NCBI GenBank assembly: GCA_934402055.1
Contig: CAKRTC010000022.1
Location: 1 to 38,549 of the forward strand
Reading direction: 5' to 3'
DNA length: 38,549 bases
Source: an uncultured Lachnospiraceae bacterium
GTDB taxonomy: Bacteria; Bacillota; Clostridia; Lachnospirales; Lachnospiraceae
Below are positions 15,195 through 24,134 of the stretch, one piece after another. Each line of letters starts with the position of its first letter. Positions within the stretch are counted from its first letter, which is position 1. The position numbers were made by a program, and so were the translations under genes. The notes beneath the pieces were generated by a model. That model did not search any database, was not told where the DNA came from, and worked only from the letters and a program-made list of their open reading frames with translations.

Positions 15195-17575
15195 TGACAG
15201 ATAAGAGTATTGATAAAACAATAGATAAAACAATAGATAAAACAATAGATATTTCGGGTATTAAGCCGGAGACTGAGGAAAAACCGGCGGGACTTTATAT
15301 AGAGTCAAGAACTCTCGAACCTACCAATACCAATGCAACACCGGAGGAGCTTTGGGAGGATCTTAAGAAAAAGTATCTGTCATACAGACCGGCATCCGAA
15401 TTGCCGGTTATTGAGCATGCCTATGAGATAGCCTGTGAAAAGCATAAGGATCAGAAGAGAAAATCGGGTGAGCCTTATATCATTCATCCTTTGAATACGG
15501 CTATCATCGTTACAGAGATAGGCATGGACAGAGATACCGTTGTCGGTGCGCTCCTTCATGATGTGGTCGAGGATACCGACATGACTCTCGATGAGGTAAG
15601 AGAGATATTCGGAGATGATGTGGCTCTGCTTGTAGACGGTGTTACAAAGCTTACCCAGCTCTCTCTTGATGCAGACAAGATCGAGCAGCAGGCTGAGAAC
15701 CTGCGTAAGATGTTCATCGCAATGGCGAAGGATATAAGAGTCGTGCTCATCAAGCTTGCCGACAGACTGCATAATCTCCGTACTCTTCAGTATCAGAGTG
15801 AGAAAAAGCAGTATGAAAAGGCAAGAGAGACACTTGATATATATGCACCGCTTGCCGAGAGACTCGGTATCAGTAAGCTTAAGGTCGAGCTTGATGATAC
15901 AGCGCTCAAATATGTAATGCCGGATGTCTACAATGACATTGCGGCACAGATGACTCTTGTAAAAGATGAGCGAGAGGCATTTATAGCCAAGATCATCAAT
16001 GATGTTCAGGAGCATCTTAAGGAAACGGGTATAGAAGCCACCATGAGCGGCAGAGTCAAGCACTTTTTGAGCATATACAAAAAAATGGTCAATCAGAACA
16101 AGACTCTGGATCAGATATACGATCTTTTTGCGGTGCGTATAATGGTCGATTCCGTTAAGGATTGTTATGCGGCTCTTGGTGTTATCCATGAGATGTACAA
16201 GCCTATACCGGGACGTTTCAAGGATTATATCGCAATGCCTAAGCCGAATATGTATCAGTCGCTTCATACTACGCTTATAGGCAAGGACGGTATTCCGTTT
16301 GAGATACAGATACGTACCTACGAGATGCATCGTGTGGCTGAGTACGGTATTGCGGCACACTGGAAATATAAAGAGACCGGAGGCTCCAAGGTCAAGGCTG
16401 AGGGCGGAGACGACAACAAGATGAGCTGGCTTCGCCAGATACTTGAGTTCCAGAAGGATGCGAGCGATTCAAAGGACTTCCTTAACATGGTTAAGTCCGA
16501 TTTCAACATGCTTAACGACAATGTATATTGCTTTACGCCGTCAGGTGATGTTAAGCCGCTTCCGTTCGGATCCACTCCTATTGATTTTGCCTACAGCATA
16601 CATTCGGCTGTCGGAAACCAGCTTGTAGGAGCCAGAGTAAACGGCAGGCTCGTGCCTATAGATTACAAGCTCGAGAACGGAGATCAGGTCGATATCATCA
16701 CCTCTCAGAACTCCAAGGGACCGAGTCATGACTGGCTTAAGGTCGTTAAGTCAACTCAGGCCAAGAATAAGATCAATGCCTGGTTTAAAAATATCAACCG
16801 TGAGGACAATAAGCTTAAGGGCAGGGAAATGCTTGACCATTACTGCAAGGCAAAGGGCAGAACACTTGCGGAGCTTACAAAGCCTGAATATATTGAGGCT
16901 GTATTAAGACGTTATGCCGTAAAGGATTGGGATACTGTGCTTTCTTCGGTGGGACACGGAAGTCTCAAGGAAGGTCAGGTAGTCGGCAAGCTTATAGAGG
17001 CAAAGCTTAAGGATGAGCGTTCCAAGATCACTGATGAGCAGGTGCTTGCGGCAACTTCGGGAACTCAGGAGCAGAATGATCCCGACAGTACACGTGATGC
17101 GGTCATCCGTAAGAATAATAAGGGCGGAATCGTTGTCAAGGGTGTCAATGATCTCTCGGCAAGATGTGCACATTGCTGTAATCCTGTACCGGGTGATGAG
17201 ATAATAGGTTTCGTAACACGCGGAAGAGGTATTACCGTACACAGAACGGACTGTATCAATATGCTCAGTCTTCCGGCATCGGAGCGAAGCCGTATAATCG
17301 AAGCCGAGTGGGATGTCGAGGATAATACCAACGAGACCTACTCAGCTGAGCTTAGGATATACGTTAACAATCGTATCGGACTGCTTGTCGATATTTCGAG
17401 GATATTCTCAGAGGCTAATATCGATATTAACAGCATTAATATGAAGAACTCCAAGAGCGGAACGGCTACTTTGCTGATAAGCTTTGAGATCCACGGTAAG
17501 GAGGAACTTACCAGGATCGCGGAGAAGCTCAGATCCGTACCTGATGTTTTAGATATTTCAAGAGCAATCGGATAA
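15191..17575 (+). CDS. rel: Bifunctional (p)ppGpp synthetase/hydrolase, RelA/SpoT family
   Basis: A 794-residue long Rel enzyme of the stringent response. In order: an HD hydrolase domain (HD at residues 123-124 in LLHDVVEDTD), a synthetase domain with RFKDYIA near residue 340 (the RxKD form found in bifunctional enzymes) and YQSLHTT, a TGS domain (VYCFTPSGDVKPLPFGSTP), a zinc-finger-like segment with ARCAHCCNPVPGD, and a C-terminal ACT domain. The N-terminus is about 40 residues longer than typical Rel and starts with IDKT repeats. The gene overlaps glnS by 4 bases at the start and hemZ by 1 base at the end. Coupling to a tRNA synthetase is notable because uncharged tRNA activates this enzyme on the ribosome. 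Confidence 0.95.
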   Translation: MMTDKSIDKTIDKTIDKTIDISGIKPETEEKPAGLYIESRTLEPTNTNATPEELWEDLKKKYLSYRPASELPVIEHAYEIACEKHKDQKRKSGEPYIIHPLNTAIIVTEIGMDRDTVVGALLHDVVEDTDMTLDEVREIFGDDVALLVDGVTKLTQLSLDADKIEQQAENLRKMFIAMAKDIRVVLIKLADRLHNLRTLQYQSEKKQYEKARETLDIYAPLAERLGISKLKVELDDTALKYVMPDVYNDIAAQMTLVKDEREAFIAKIINDVQEHLKETGIEATMSGRVKHFLSIYKKMVNQNKTLDQIYDLFAVRIMVDSVKDCYAALGVIHEMYKPIPGRFKDYIAMPKPNMYQSLHTTLIGKDGIPFEIQIRTYEMHRVAEYGIAAHWKYKETGGSKVKAEGGDDNKMSWLRQILEFQKDASDSKDFLNMVKSDFNMLNDNVYCFTPSGDVKPLPFGSTPIDFAYSIHSAVGNQLVGARVNGRLVPIDYKLENGDQVDIITSQNSKGPSHDWLKVVKSTQAKNKINAWFKNINREDNKLKGREMLDHYCKAKGRTLAELTKPEYIEAVLRRYAVKDWDTVLSSVGHGSLKEGQVVGKLIEAKLKDERSKITDEQVLAATSGTQEQNDPDSTRDAVIRKNNKGGIVVKGVNDLSARCAHCCNPVPGDEIIGFVTRGRGITVHRTDCINMLSLPASERSRIIEAEWDVEDNTNETYSAELRIYVNNRIGLLVDISRIFSEANIDINSINMKNSKSGTATLLISFEIHGKEELTRIAEKLRSVPDVLDISRAIG
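15212..15247 (+). repeat. Three perfect 12-base tandem repeats at the 5' end of rel
   Basis: The unit GATAAAACAATA occurs three times in a row, encoding DKTI repeats in the N-terminal extension. Being 12 bases, unit gain or loss keeps the frame. It lies 20 bases after the start codon, where it could also affect translation initiation by staying unstructured. Confidence 0.85.
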
Positions 17576-19113
17576 TGAAGATACTTATAAAGAATATCGG
17601 ATATGCAAGCTTTAACAATGATATAAGAGCTCTTGTAAGCTCTTTCTATCCGGGTGCTGAGCTTGTATTTGAGGAGTATTCCGGGGAAAATCAGACAGAT
17701 GACGCAGCGGCTTCGAATAAGAGCAGCGGCGGAATATCCGGGATCAATATGAATAATAAGGGCAGGACAGCGGAAGCTGTACCTGTTCTTTCGTATAATG
17801 AGATAATTGATATAGACCTTATAGCGGAGGGACACAAAGAGAATCCGCTCCGCTTTGAGGAAAAGACCGAACTTAAGAAGCTTATTTATAATGAGCTTTC
17901 GGATAAAACAGGCAAACATCTCCCGTGGGGCACACTTACAGGCATAAGACCGGTAAGGATACGTGAGATGCTTGAAGCAGGGGATAAGAGTCAGGACGAG
18001 ATCGACAGGGAACTTAAGGAAAGATTTCTGATCTCTGATACCAAGATAGCTTTGATGAATGATATTGCAGACAGAGAGAAGAGCCTGCTTGAGAGTATAG
18101 ATTACCGAAACGGCTGCAGCATTTACATAGGCATACCGTTTTGTCCGACGAGATGCTTATATTGCAGTTTCACCTCCAATCAGGTCGGAGAGAATGATGA
18201 GAGGCCTGACAGATATGTTGATTGTGTCTGTCGTGAACTTGATGCTCTCTGCGAAGGACGTAAGGACAGAGATGGTATCAGTTTTGAAAAGGACAGGCTT
18301 AAGACCCTCTATATAGGCGGAGGTACCCCGACCGCGCTTAATGAGAGACAGCTTGAAAAGCTCCTAGATAAGGTGGAGGCTCTTTTCGGCGTGCCTTATG
18401 AGTATACTGTGGAGGCAGGACGCCCGGACAGTATCACAAAAGAAAAACTTGAGCTGTTGAAAGCTCACGGAGTCAGACGTATAAGCATCAATCCTCAGAC
18501 CTTCAATCAGCATACTCTGGATATTATAGGCAGAAGACACACTGTTGAGCAGACTGTATGGGCTTATGAGCTGGCGCGCGACCTGGGCTTCGATAATATC
18601 AATATGGATATTATTGTCGGACTTCCGGGAGAGGGGATCAGGGAGGTGATGCATACGCTTGATTTAATAAGGGAACTTGAACCCGAAAGTCTGACTGTGC
18701 ATGCACTTGCCGTTAAGCGTGCTTCAAGGCTTTCGACCGAGGGCAAGGCATGGGGCGGTATCGAGAGAAAGGGAATGACACCGGACAGCAGTGAGGCAGA
18801 TGAGATAAGACGTATGACAGAGCTCGGAGCGGAGTGTGCCGAGTCCATGCATATGCATCCTTATTACTTGTATCGTCAAAAGAACATGGCCGGAAATCAG
18901 GATAATGTAGGGTATGCCAGGGAAGGTACAGAGTGTCTGTACAACATACTCATGATGGAGGAAAAACACAGTGTTTACGGCATCGGAGCGGGTGCTTCGA
19001 CCAAGCTTGTTTTGCCCGAAAAACTTGATAAAAATACCAAAATGATTCAAAATAGAATAAAGCGTTATGACAACATAAAAAATCTGAACGATTATTTAAT
19101 TTACAGCTTCTGA
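17575..19113 (+). CDS. hemZ: HemZ-type radical SAM coproporphyrinogen dehydrogenase-like protein
   Basis: A 512-residue radical SAM protein of the HemN/HemZ group, which works on coproporphyrinogen III or related tetrapyrroles without oxygen. The iron-sulfur cysteines are Cys190, Cys194 and Cys197 in CPTRCLYC, followed by the SAM-binding GGGTPT motif near residue 250 and the IGLP-like GLPGEG. The N-terminal 170 residues match the HemZ-specific extension and include a low-complexity insert (about residues 43-65, rich in Asn, Ser and Gly). The start codon overlaps the rel stop by one base (TAATG). A rel-hemZ neighbourhood is common in Clostridia. Whether it truly makes protoporphyrinogen here is uncertain, as no other haem genes are in the window. 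Confidence 0.9.
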   Translation: MKILIKNIGYASFNNDIRALVSSFYPGAELVFEEYSGENQTDDAAASNKSSGGISGINMNNKGRTAEAVPVLSYNEIIDIDLIAEGHKENPLRFEEKTELKKLIYNELSDKTGKHLPWGTLTGIRPVRIREMLEAGDKSQDEIDRELKERFLISDTKIALMNDIADREKSLLESIDYRNGCSIYIGIPFCPTRCLYCSFTSNQVGENDERPDRYVDCVCRELDALCEGRKDRDGISFEKDRLKTLYIGGGTPTALNERQLEKLLDKVEALFGVPYEYTVEAGRPDSITKEKLELLKAHGVRRISINPQTFNQHTLDIIGRRHTVEQTVWAYELARDLGFDNINMDIIVGLPGEGIREVMHTLDLIRELEPESLTVHALAVKRASRLSTEGKAWGGIERKGMTPDSSEADEIRRMTELGAECAESMHMHPYYLYRQKNMAGNQDNVGYAREGTECLYNILMMEEKHSVYGIGAGASTKLVLPEKLDKNTKMIQNRIKRYDNIKNLNDYLIYSF

Positions 19114-19128
19114 AAAGTAGTGTAGAAT
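19101..19128 (+). promoter_or_regulatory. Candidate promoter of nifJ
   Basis: TTACAG (19101-19106) and TAGAAT (19123-19128), spaced by 16 bases, overlap the end of hemZ. A strong AAAGGAGG ribosome binding site follows before the nifJ start. No terminator separates hemZ from nifJ. Confidence 0.4.
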
Positions 19129-19194
19129 AACGTTTGTATTTTTTATGTATATTTTTAAAGTTAAAAATCATTGATCTTTAAAGGAGGTTCTTAA

Positions 19195-22100
19195 ATGGCA
19201 AGAAAAATGAAAACCATGGATGGTAACCAGGCTGCTGCACATGCATCCTATCCATTCACGGAAGTTGCTGCCATGTTCCCTATCACACCTTCATCTGTTA
19301 TGCCTGAGCATGTAGATGAGTGGGCTTCACAGGGAATGAAGAATATTTTCGGACAGCCGGTACAGATTACCGAGATGCAGTCTGAGGGAGGCGCTGCAGG
19401 TGCCGTTCACGGATCACTTACCGCAGGTGCTCTTACAACAACTTATACAGCTTCACAGGGACTTTTACTTATGATCCCGAACCTGTATAAGATCGCAGGT
19501 GAGCAGCTTCCGGGTGTATTCCATGTATCTGCCCGTGCACTTGCTTCACATGCACTTTCTATCTTCGGAGACCACAGTGATATCTATGCCTGTCGTCAGG
19601 CCGGTATGGCTATGCTCTGCGATTCCTCTGTACAGGAGGTAATGGATCTTGCTCCTATAGCACATCTTTCAGCTATTAAGGGAAAGGTTCCGTTCATCAA
19701 CTTCTTCGACGGATTCCGTACATCACACGAGATCCAGAAGATCGAGGTTTGGGATTCTGAGGATCTTAAGGATCTTGTTGATTACGATGCAATCAAGGAG
19801 TTCCGTGCAAAGGCTATCAACCCGAACCATGCATCACAGAAGGGATCCGCACAGAACCCGGATATCTTCTTCCAGGCTCGTGAGGCTTGCAATAAGTATT
19901 ATGATGCTCTTCCTGCAATCGTTCAGGATTACATGGACAAGATCAATGCCAAGATCGGTACAGATTACAAGCTCTTCAACTATTATGGAGCAGCTGATGC
20001 AGAGCACGTTATCATAGCTATGGGTTCTGTATGTGAGACTATCCAGGAGACTATCGATTATCTTGTTGCCAAGGGAGAGAAGGTAGGACTTGTTAAGGTT
20101 CGTCTCTACAGACCTTTCGTTAAGGAAGCTCTTATCGAGGCTATTCCGGATACATGTAAGAAGATCTCTGTTCTTGACAGAACAAAGGAACCGGGATCAC
20201 TCGGTGAGCCGCTTTACCTTGATGTTGTTGCAGCACTTAAGGGATCTAAGTTTGATCAGACTCCGATATTTACAGGCCGTTACGGTCTTGGTTCAAAGGA
20301 TACAGCTCCTAACCAGATCGTTGCCGTATATCACAACAATGATAAGCCGCGCTTCACTATCGGCATCACTGATGATGTAACAAATCTTTCACTTGATGCA
20401 GGTCCGGACATCTACACAACACCTGAAGGAACAACAAACTGCAAGTTCTGGGGTATCGGTGCAGACGGTACAGTAGGTGCCAACAAGAATACAGGTAAGA
20501 TCATCGGTGATAATACAGACATGTACTCACAGGCTTACTTTGATTATGACTCAAAGAAGTCCGGCGGTGTTACTATGTCTCACCTCAGATTCGGTCACAA
20601 GCCGATACATTCGACTTACCTTATCAAGACTGCAAACTTCGTTGCCTGCCATAAGCAGGAGTACATCAGAAAGTACAACATGGTTCAGGAGCTTGTTGAC
20701 GGCGGTACATTCCTCCTCAACTGCCAGTGGTCACAGGATGAGTTGGATGAGAAGCTTCCGGGACAGGTTAAGAAGTTTATCCATGATCACAAGATCAACT
20801 TCTATATCATAGATGCAGTTAAGCTCGGTATCGAGACAGGCATGGGACCGACACGTGTCAACACCATCCTTCAGTCAGCATTCTTCAAGCTCACAGGTAT
20901 CATTCCTGAGGAGAAGGCTATCGGCCTTATGAAGGAAGCAGCTCAGAAGACTTACGGACGTAAGGGTGAAGACGTTGTCAAGAAGAACTGGGCAGCTATC
21001 GATGCAGGTGCAACATCTGTAGTTAAGGTTGAGGTTCCGGATTCATGGAAGGACTGCAAGGATGAGGGACTTGATTATCCTGCAGCTACAGGCGACAACA
21101 AGGAAGCTGTTGACTTTGTTAACAACATCCAGATCAAGGTTTCCGCTCAGGAGGGTAATACACTTCCGGTTTCTGCATTCCTTGATTATGTTGACGGTGT
21201 AACTCCTTCGGGAACATCAGCATTCGAGAAGCGTGGTATCGCAGTTAACGTTCCTACTTGGGATGCATCTAAGTGTATCGAGTGTAACCGCTGCGCATAT
21301 GTATGCCCGCATGCAGCTATCAGACCGGTTGCTCTTACAGCTGAGGAAGCTGCAAATGCTCCTAAGTCTATGGTACTTAAGCCGCTTACAGGCTTCACAG
21401 ACGGCAAGCAGTTCACAATGGCTATAAGCACTCTTGACTGTACAGGCTGCGGCTCATGTGCAAACGTATGCCCGGCTAAGGAGAAGGCTCTTACCATGGT
21501 TCCGCAGGATGATGCTTCATGGCAGCAGGAAGGCTTTGATTACTCGGTTAAGCTTCCGGTTAAGGAAGATGTTGTTGCTAAGTTCAAGGCTGATTCTGTT
21601 AAGGGTTCACAGTTCCTTAAGCCGTATCTTGAGTTCTCCGGCGCATGTGCAGGCTGCGGAGAGACTCCTTATGCTAAGCTTATCACTCAGCTCTTCGGTG
21701 ACAGAATGTACATCGCAAATGCTACAGGATGCTCATCTATCTGGGGTAACTCATCACCGTCAACACCTTATACACGTGATGAGAGAGGCAGAGGTCCGGC
21801 ATGGGACAACTCACTCTTCGAGGATAACGCAGAGTTCGGTTACGGAATGCTCCTTGCACAGAATGCTATCCGTGACAGACTTAAGGAGAAGGTAACAGCT
21901 CTTGCAGAGAGTGGTAATGCAACTGTTGCTGAGAAGGCTAAGAACTGGCTTGATACATTTACAGTAGGAGCAACAAACGGTGTTGCATCTGACGAGCTTG
22001 TTGCAGCTCTTGAGGCTGACGGAAGCGCAGAGGCTAAGGCTGTTCTCGATGAGAAGGATTATCTTGCAAAGAAGAGCCAGTGGATCTTCGGCGGTGACGG

Positions 22101-22722
22101 ATGGGCATATGACATCGGTTACGGCGGACTTGATCATGTACTTGCTTCTAACCAGGATATCAATGTATTCGTATTCGATACAGAGGTTTACTCAAATACA
22201 GGCGGACAGTCATCTAAGTCAACTCAGCCGGGTGCTGTTGCACAGTTCGCTGCAGCAGGTAAGACTCTTAAGAAGAAGGATCTTGCAGGCATGGCTATGA
22301 GCTACGGTTATGTATACGTTGCTCAGATCGCTATGGGTGCCGATATGAACCAGGCAGTCAAGGCTATTGCCGAGGCTGAGGCTTATCCGGGACCGTCACT
22401 TGTTATCGGATATGCTCCTTGTATCAACCACGGTATCAAGAAGGGTATGGCAAAGGCTCAGGATGAGGAGAAGCTTGCTGTTGAGTGCGGATACTGGCAG
22501 AACTTCAGATTCAATCCTGCAAATGAGAAGCCGTTCACACTTGATTCCAAGGAGCCTGATTTCGACAAGCATATCGAGTTCCTTAACGGTGAGGTTCGTT
22601 ATTCATCACTTGCTCTTAAGGATAAGGCAAGAGCTGAGGAGCTTCAGCAGAGAAACCTTGCAAATGCAAAGGCTCAGCGTAAGCACCTTGAGGATCTTGT
22701 TAAGATGTACGACGCAGAGTAA
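19195..22722 (+). CDS. nifJ: Pyruvate:ferredoxin (flavodoxin) oxidoreductase
   Basis: A 1175-residue single-chain PFOR that converts pyruvate and CoA to acetyl-CoA, CO2 and reduced ferredoxin, a central step in clostridial fermentation. Domains in order: N-terminal pyruvate/TPP domain (YPFTEVAAMFPITPSS), a domain with TGRYGLGSKDT, a 2[4Fe-4S] ferredoxin-like domain with CIECNRCAYVCP and CTGCGSCANVCP (about residues 690-765), and the C-terminal TPP domain with CAGCGETPY plus GDGWAYDIGYGGLDH and VYSNTGGQSSKSTQ. Cysteines for three iron-sulfur clusters are present. Length is normal for the family. Codon use is highly biased, in line with a very abundant enzyme. It is monocistronic, with its own promoter candidate and a strong terminator. 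Confidence 0.98.
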   Translation: MARKMKTMDGNQAAAHASYPFTEVAAMFPITPSSVMPEHVDEWASQGMKNIFGQPVQITEMQSEGGAAGAVHGSLTAGALTTTYTASQGLLLMIPNLYKIAGEQLPGVFHVSARALASHALSIFGDHSDIYACRQAGMAMLCDSSVQEVMDLAPIAHLSAIKGKVPFINFFDGFRTSHEIQKIEVWDSEDLKDLVDYDAIKEFRAKAINPNHASQKGSAQNPDIFFQAREACNKYYDALPAIVQDYMDKINAKIGTDYKLFNYYGAADAEHVIIAMGSVCETIQETIDYLVAKGEKVGLVKVRLYRPFVKEALIEAIPDTCKKISVLDRTKEPGSLGEPLYLDVVAALKGSKFDQTPIFTGRYGLGSKDTAPNQIVAVYHNNDKPRFTIGITDDVTNLSLDAGPDIYTTPEGTTNCKFWGIGADGTVGANKNTGKIIGDNTDMYSQAYFDYDSKKSGGVTMSHLRFGHKPIHSTYLIKTANFVACHKQEYIRKYNMVQELVDGGTFLLNCQWSQDELDEKLPGQVKKFIHDHKINFYIIDAVKLGIETGMGPTRVNTILQSAFFKLTGIIPEEKAIGLMKEAAQKTYGRKGEDVVKKNWAAIDAGATSVVKVEVPDSWKDCKDEGLDYPAATGDNKEAVDFVNNIQIKVSAQEGNTLPVSAFLDYVDGVTPSGTSAFEKRGIAVNVPTWDASKCIECNRCAYVCPHAAIRPVALTAEEAANAPKSMVLKPLTGFTDGKQFTMAISTLDCTGCGSCANVCPAKEKALTMVPQDDASWQQEGFDYSVKLPVKEDVVAKFKADSVKGSQFLKPYLEFSGACAGCGETPYAKLITQLFGDRMYIANATGCSSIWGNSSPSTPYTRDERGRGPAWDNSLFEDNAEFGYGMLLAQNAIRDRLKEKVTALAESGNATVAEKAKNWLDTFTVGATNGVASDELVAALEADGSAEAKAVLDEKDYLAKKSQWIFGGDGWAYDIGYGGLDHVLASNQDINVFVFDTEVYSNTGGQSSKSTQPGAVAQFAAAGKTLKKKDLAGMAMSYGYVYVAQIAMGADMNQAVKAIAEAEAYPGPSLVIGYAPCINHGIKKGMAKAQDEEKLAVECGYWQNFRFNPANEKPFTLDSKEPDFDKHIEFLNGEVRYSSLALKDKARAEELQQRNLANAKAQRKHLEDLVKMYDAE

Positions 22723-22756
22723 TCTCTTGGAATTACATATAATAATGTCTTATCGG

Positions 22757-22790
22757 ACAGTCCCGCTTTCGCGGGACTGTTCTTTCTTTT
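22757..22790 (+). terminator. Intrinsic terminator after nifJ
   Basis: ACAGTCCCGC (22757-22766) and GCGGGACTGT (22771-22780) form a perfect 10-bp stem with a TTTC loop, followed by TCTTTCTTTT. Confidence 0.92.
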
Positions 22791-22844
22791 ATTTATGTTG
22801 TATAGTTTTAAGGATCAATGATTTAGAGTAAGGATGGTCAAGCA

Positions 22845-23849
22845 GTGAATATATTACTGACAAGTGCGGGAAGAAGAACATATCTGGTCGAATACTTTAA
22901 GAAGGCTCTCGGAACCGAAGGAAGGGTATATGCCGCCAATTCCAAGAATAGTCCGGCGCTCCTGTGTGCGGACGGCTATATCATCACACCTATGATATAT
23001 TCCGATGAGTATATTCCTTTTCTGCTTAAGCAGTGCAGGGAGCTTGAGATAAGCCTGCTGGTCTCTTTTTTTGATATAGATATGCCTATATTGAGCCTGC
23101 ACAGAGCGGAGTTTGAAGCCGTAGGAACAAGGCTTGCCATGTCTGATGCCGGCTTTTATGACATCTGCAGTGATAAATACAAGATGAGCCTGAGACTTGC
23201 GGAGCATGGTTTCGGCGTGCCTGACAGCTTTCTTTCACCGGATGAGATAAGTGAATACCCTCTTATAGTCAAGCCTCGTTTCGGAATGGGCTCACTCGGG
23301 GTGTATAAGGCGGCGAATGATATTGAGCTTAAAGGAGCCTACAGCATGTGCAGCCGTGAAGTCAGTGACAGTTATCTCAGATTTGAATCGGGTGCCGTAA
23401 ATGCCGATAATGCCGTAATGATACAAAAGGCACTTGTCGGAACGGAGTACGGTCTGGATGTTATATCGGATCTTGACGGTAATTATGTCAATACGATAGT
23501 AAGAAAGAAATTTGCCATGCGCTCGGGAGAAACGGATGAAGCAATAGTACTTGATGACTCAGATCCCGAATATGCAGTACTTACGAAGCTGGGTGCAAGC
23601 TTTGCTGAGGTTTTCGGACCCAAGGGTCTTACGGATATGGATGTTATTATGAACGAAGGCGGTAAACCGGAGATCATAGATATCAACGGAAGATTCGGCG
23701 GAGGTTATCCTTTTTCACATATTGCGGGAGCAGATGTGCCGAGAGCCTATGTATTGTGGATGCAGGGACGTGATGAGGAAGCAAGGGAATGTTGTTTTCC
23801 GAAGTATAGGGCGCACGGCTACAAGGATATAGTGCCGAGAAGGTATTGA
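22845..23849 (+). CDS. ATP-grasp domain protein, carbamoyl-phosphate-synthase-like ligase of unknown substrate
   Basis: A 334-residue ATP-grasp enzyme. The N-terminal pre-ATP-grasp domain begins MNILLTSAGRRTYLVEYF, a pattern seen in the CPSase/PylC-like branch. The ATP-binding loop is PLIVKPRFGMGSLGV (about residues 145-160), and the metal-binding segment is DINGRFGGGYPFSH near residue 277. Such enzymes join a carboxylate to an amine or thiol through an acyl-phosphate; the partners here are unknown. The start codon is GTG at 22845, ten bases after AAGGA. It lies between two terminators, so it is transcribed alone. It is not part of the nifJ or glycogen units as far as I can see. Confidence 0.85.
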   Translation: MNILLTSAGRRTYLVEYFKKALGTEGRVYAANSKNSPALLCADGYIITPMIYSDEYIPFLLKQCRELEISLLVSFFDIDMPILSLHRAEFEAVGTRLAMSDAGFYDICSDKYKMSLRLAEHGFGVPDSFLSPDEISEYPLIVKPRFGMGSLGVYKAANDIELKGAYSMCSREVSDSYLRFESGAVNADNAVMIQKALVGTEYGLDVISDLDGNYVNTIVRKKFAMRSGETDEAIVLDDSDPEYAVLTKLGASFAEVFGPKGLTDMDVIMNEGGKPEIIDINGRFGGGYPFSHIAGADVPRAYVLWMQGRDEEARECCFPKYRAHGYKDIVPRRY

Positions 23850-23935
23850 GAATCGTGCATATAATTTTATACATTGAATGATTGCGGACAGCTTACGATA
23901 TATGTGCTGTGATCCTGTCCGTTAAGATACATTTT

Positions 23936-23995
23936 AAGCTTGAACCGACGGATTTTTGTCATGAAATATCCGGTTTTGTTCAAGCTTTGTTTTTA
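23936..23995 (+). terminator. Intrinsic terminator after the ATP-grasp gene
   Basis: AAGCTTGAAC (23936-23945) pairs perfectly with GTTCAAGCTT (23978-23987), with a further inner GGAT/ATCC pairing, followed by TGTTTTTAT. A separate inverted repeat CGGACAG / CTGTCCG lies just upstream (about 23885-23921). Confidence 0.75.
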
Positions 23996-24007
23996 TATTG
24001 CTTGTAA

Positions 24008-24036
24008 GTGACAGCTAATATAAAGTGTTGTATAAT
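24008..24036 (+). promoter_or_regulatory. Promoter of the glgBCD operon
   Basis: GTGACA (24008-24013) and a perfect TATAAT (24031-24036) have the ideal 17-base spacing, 99 bases before glgB. Confidence 0.65.
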
Positions 24037-24134
24037 ATGTATTAAATAGAGACGAATAGCACTGGGGTTTTTGTAAAAATCAGCTAAAATACGTACTTTT
24101 CGCCTTTACAGAAAATTTATGGAGTTTTTATAAT

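Noticed and set aside
15380..16360. 326-codon open frame on the minus strand opposite rel
   Set aside because: It is antisense to a clearly conserved Rel protein, has no ribosome binding site and shows no recognisable domain. It exists because of the biased codon use on the real strand.
21434..22300. Shifted open frames of 100-150 codons within nifJ
   Set aside because: All lie inside the PFOR coding sequence and are rich in Ser, Leu and Arg, as expected from shifted reading of biased codons.
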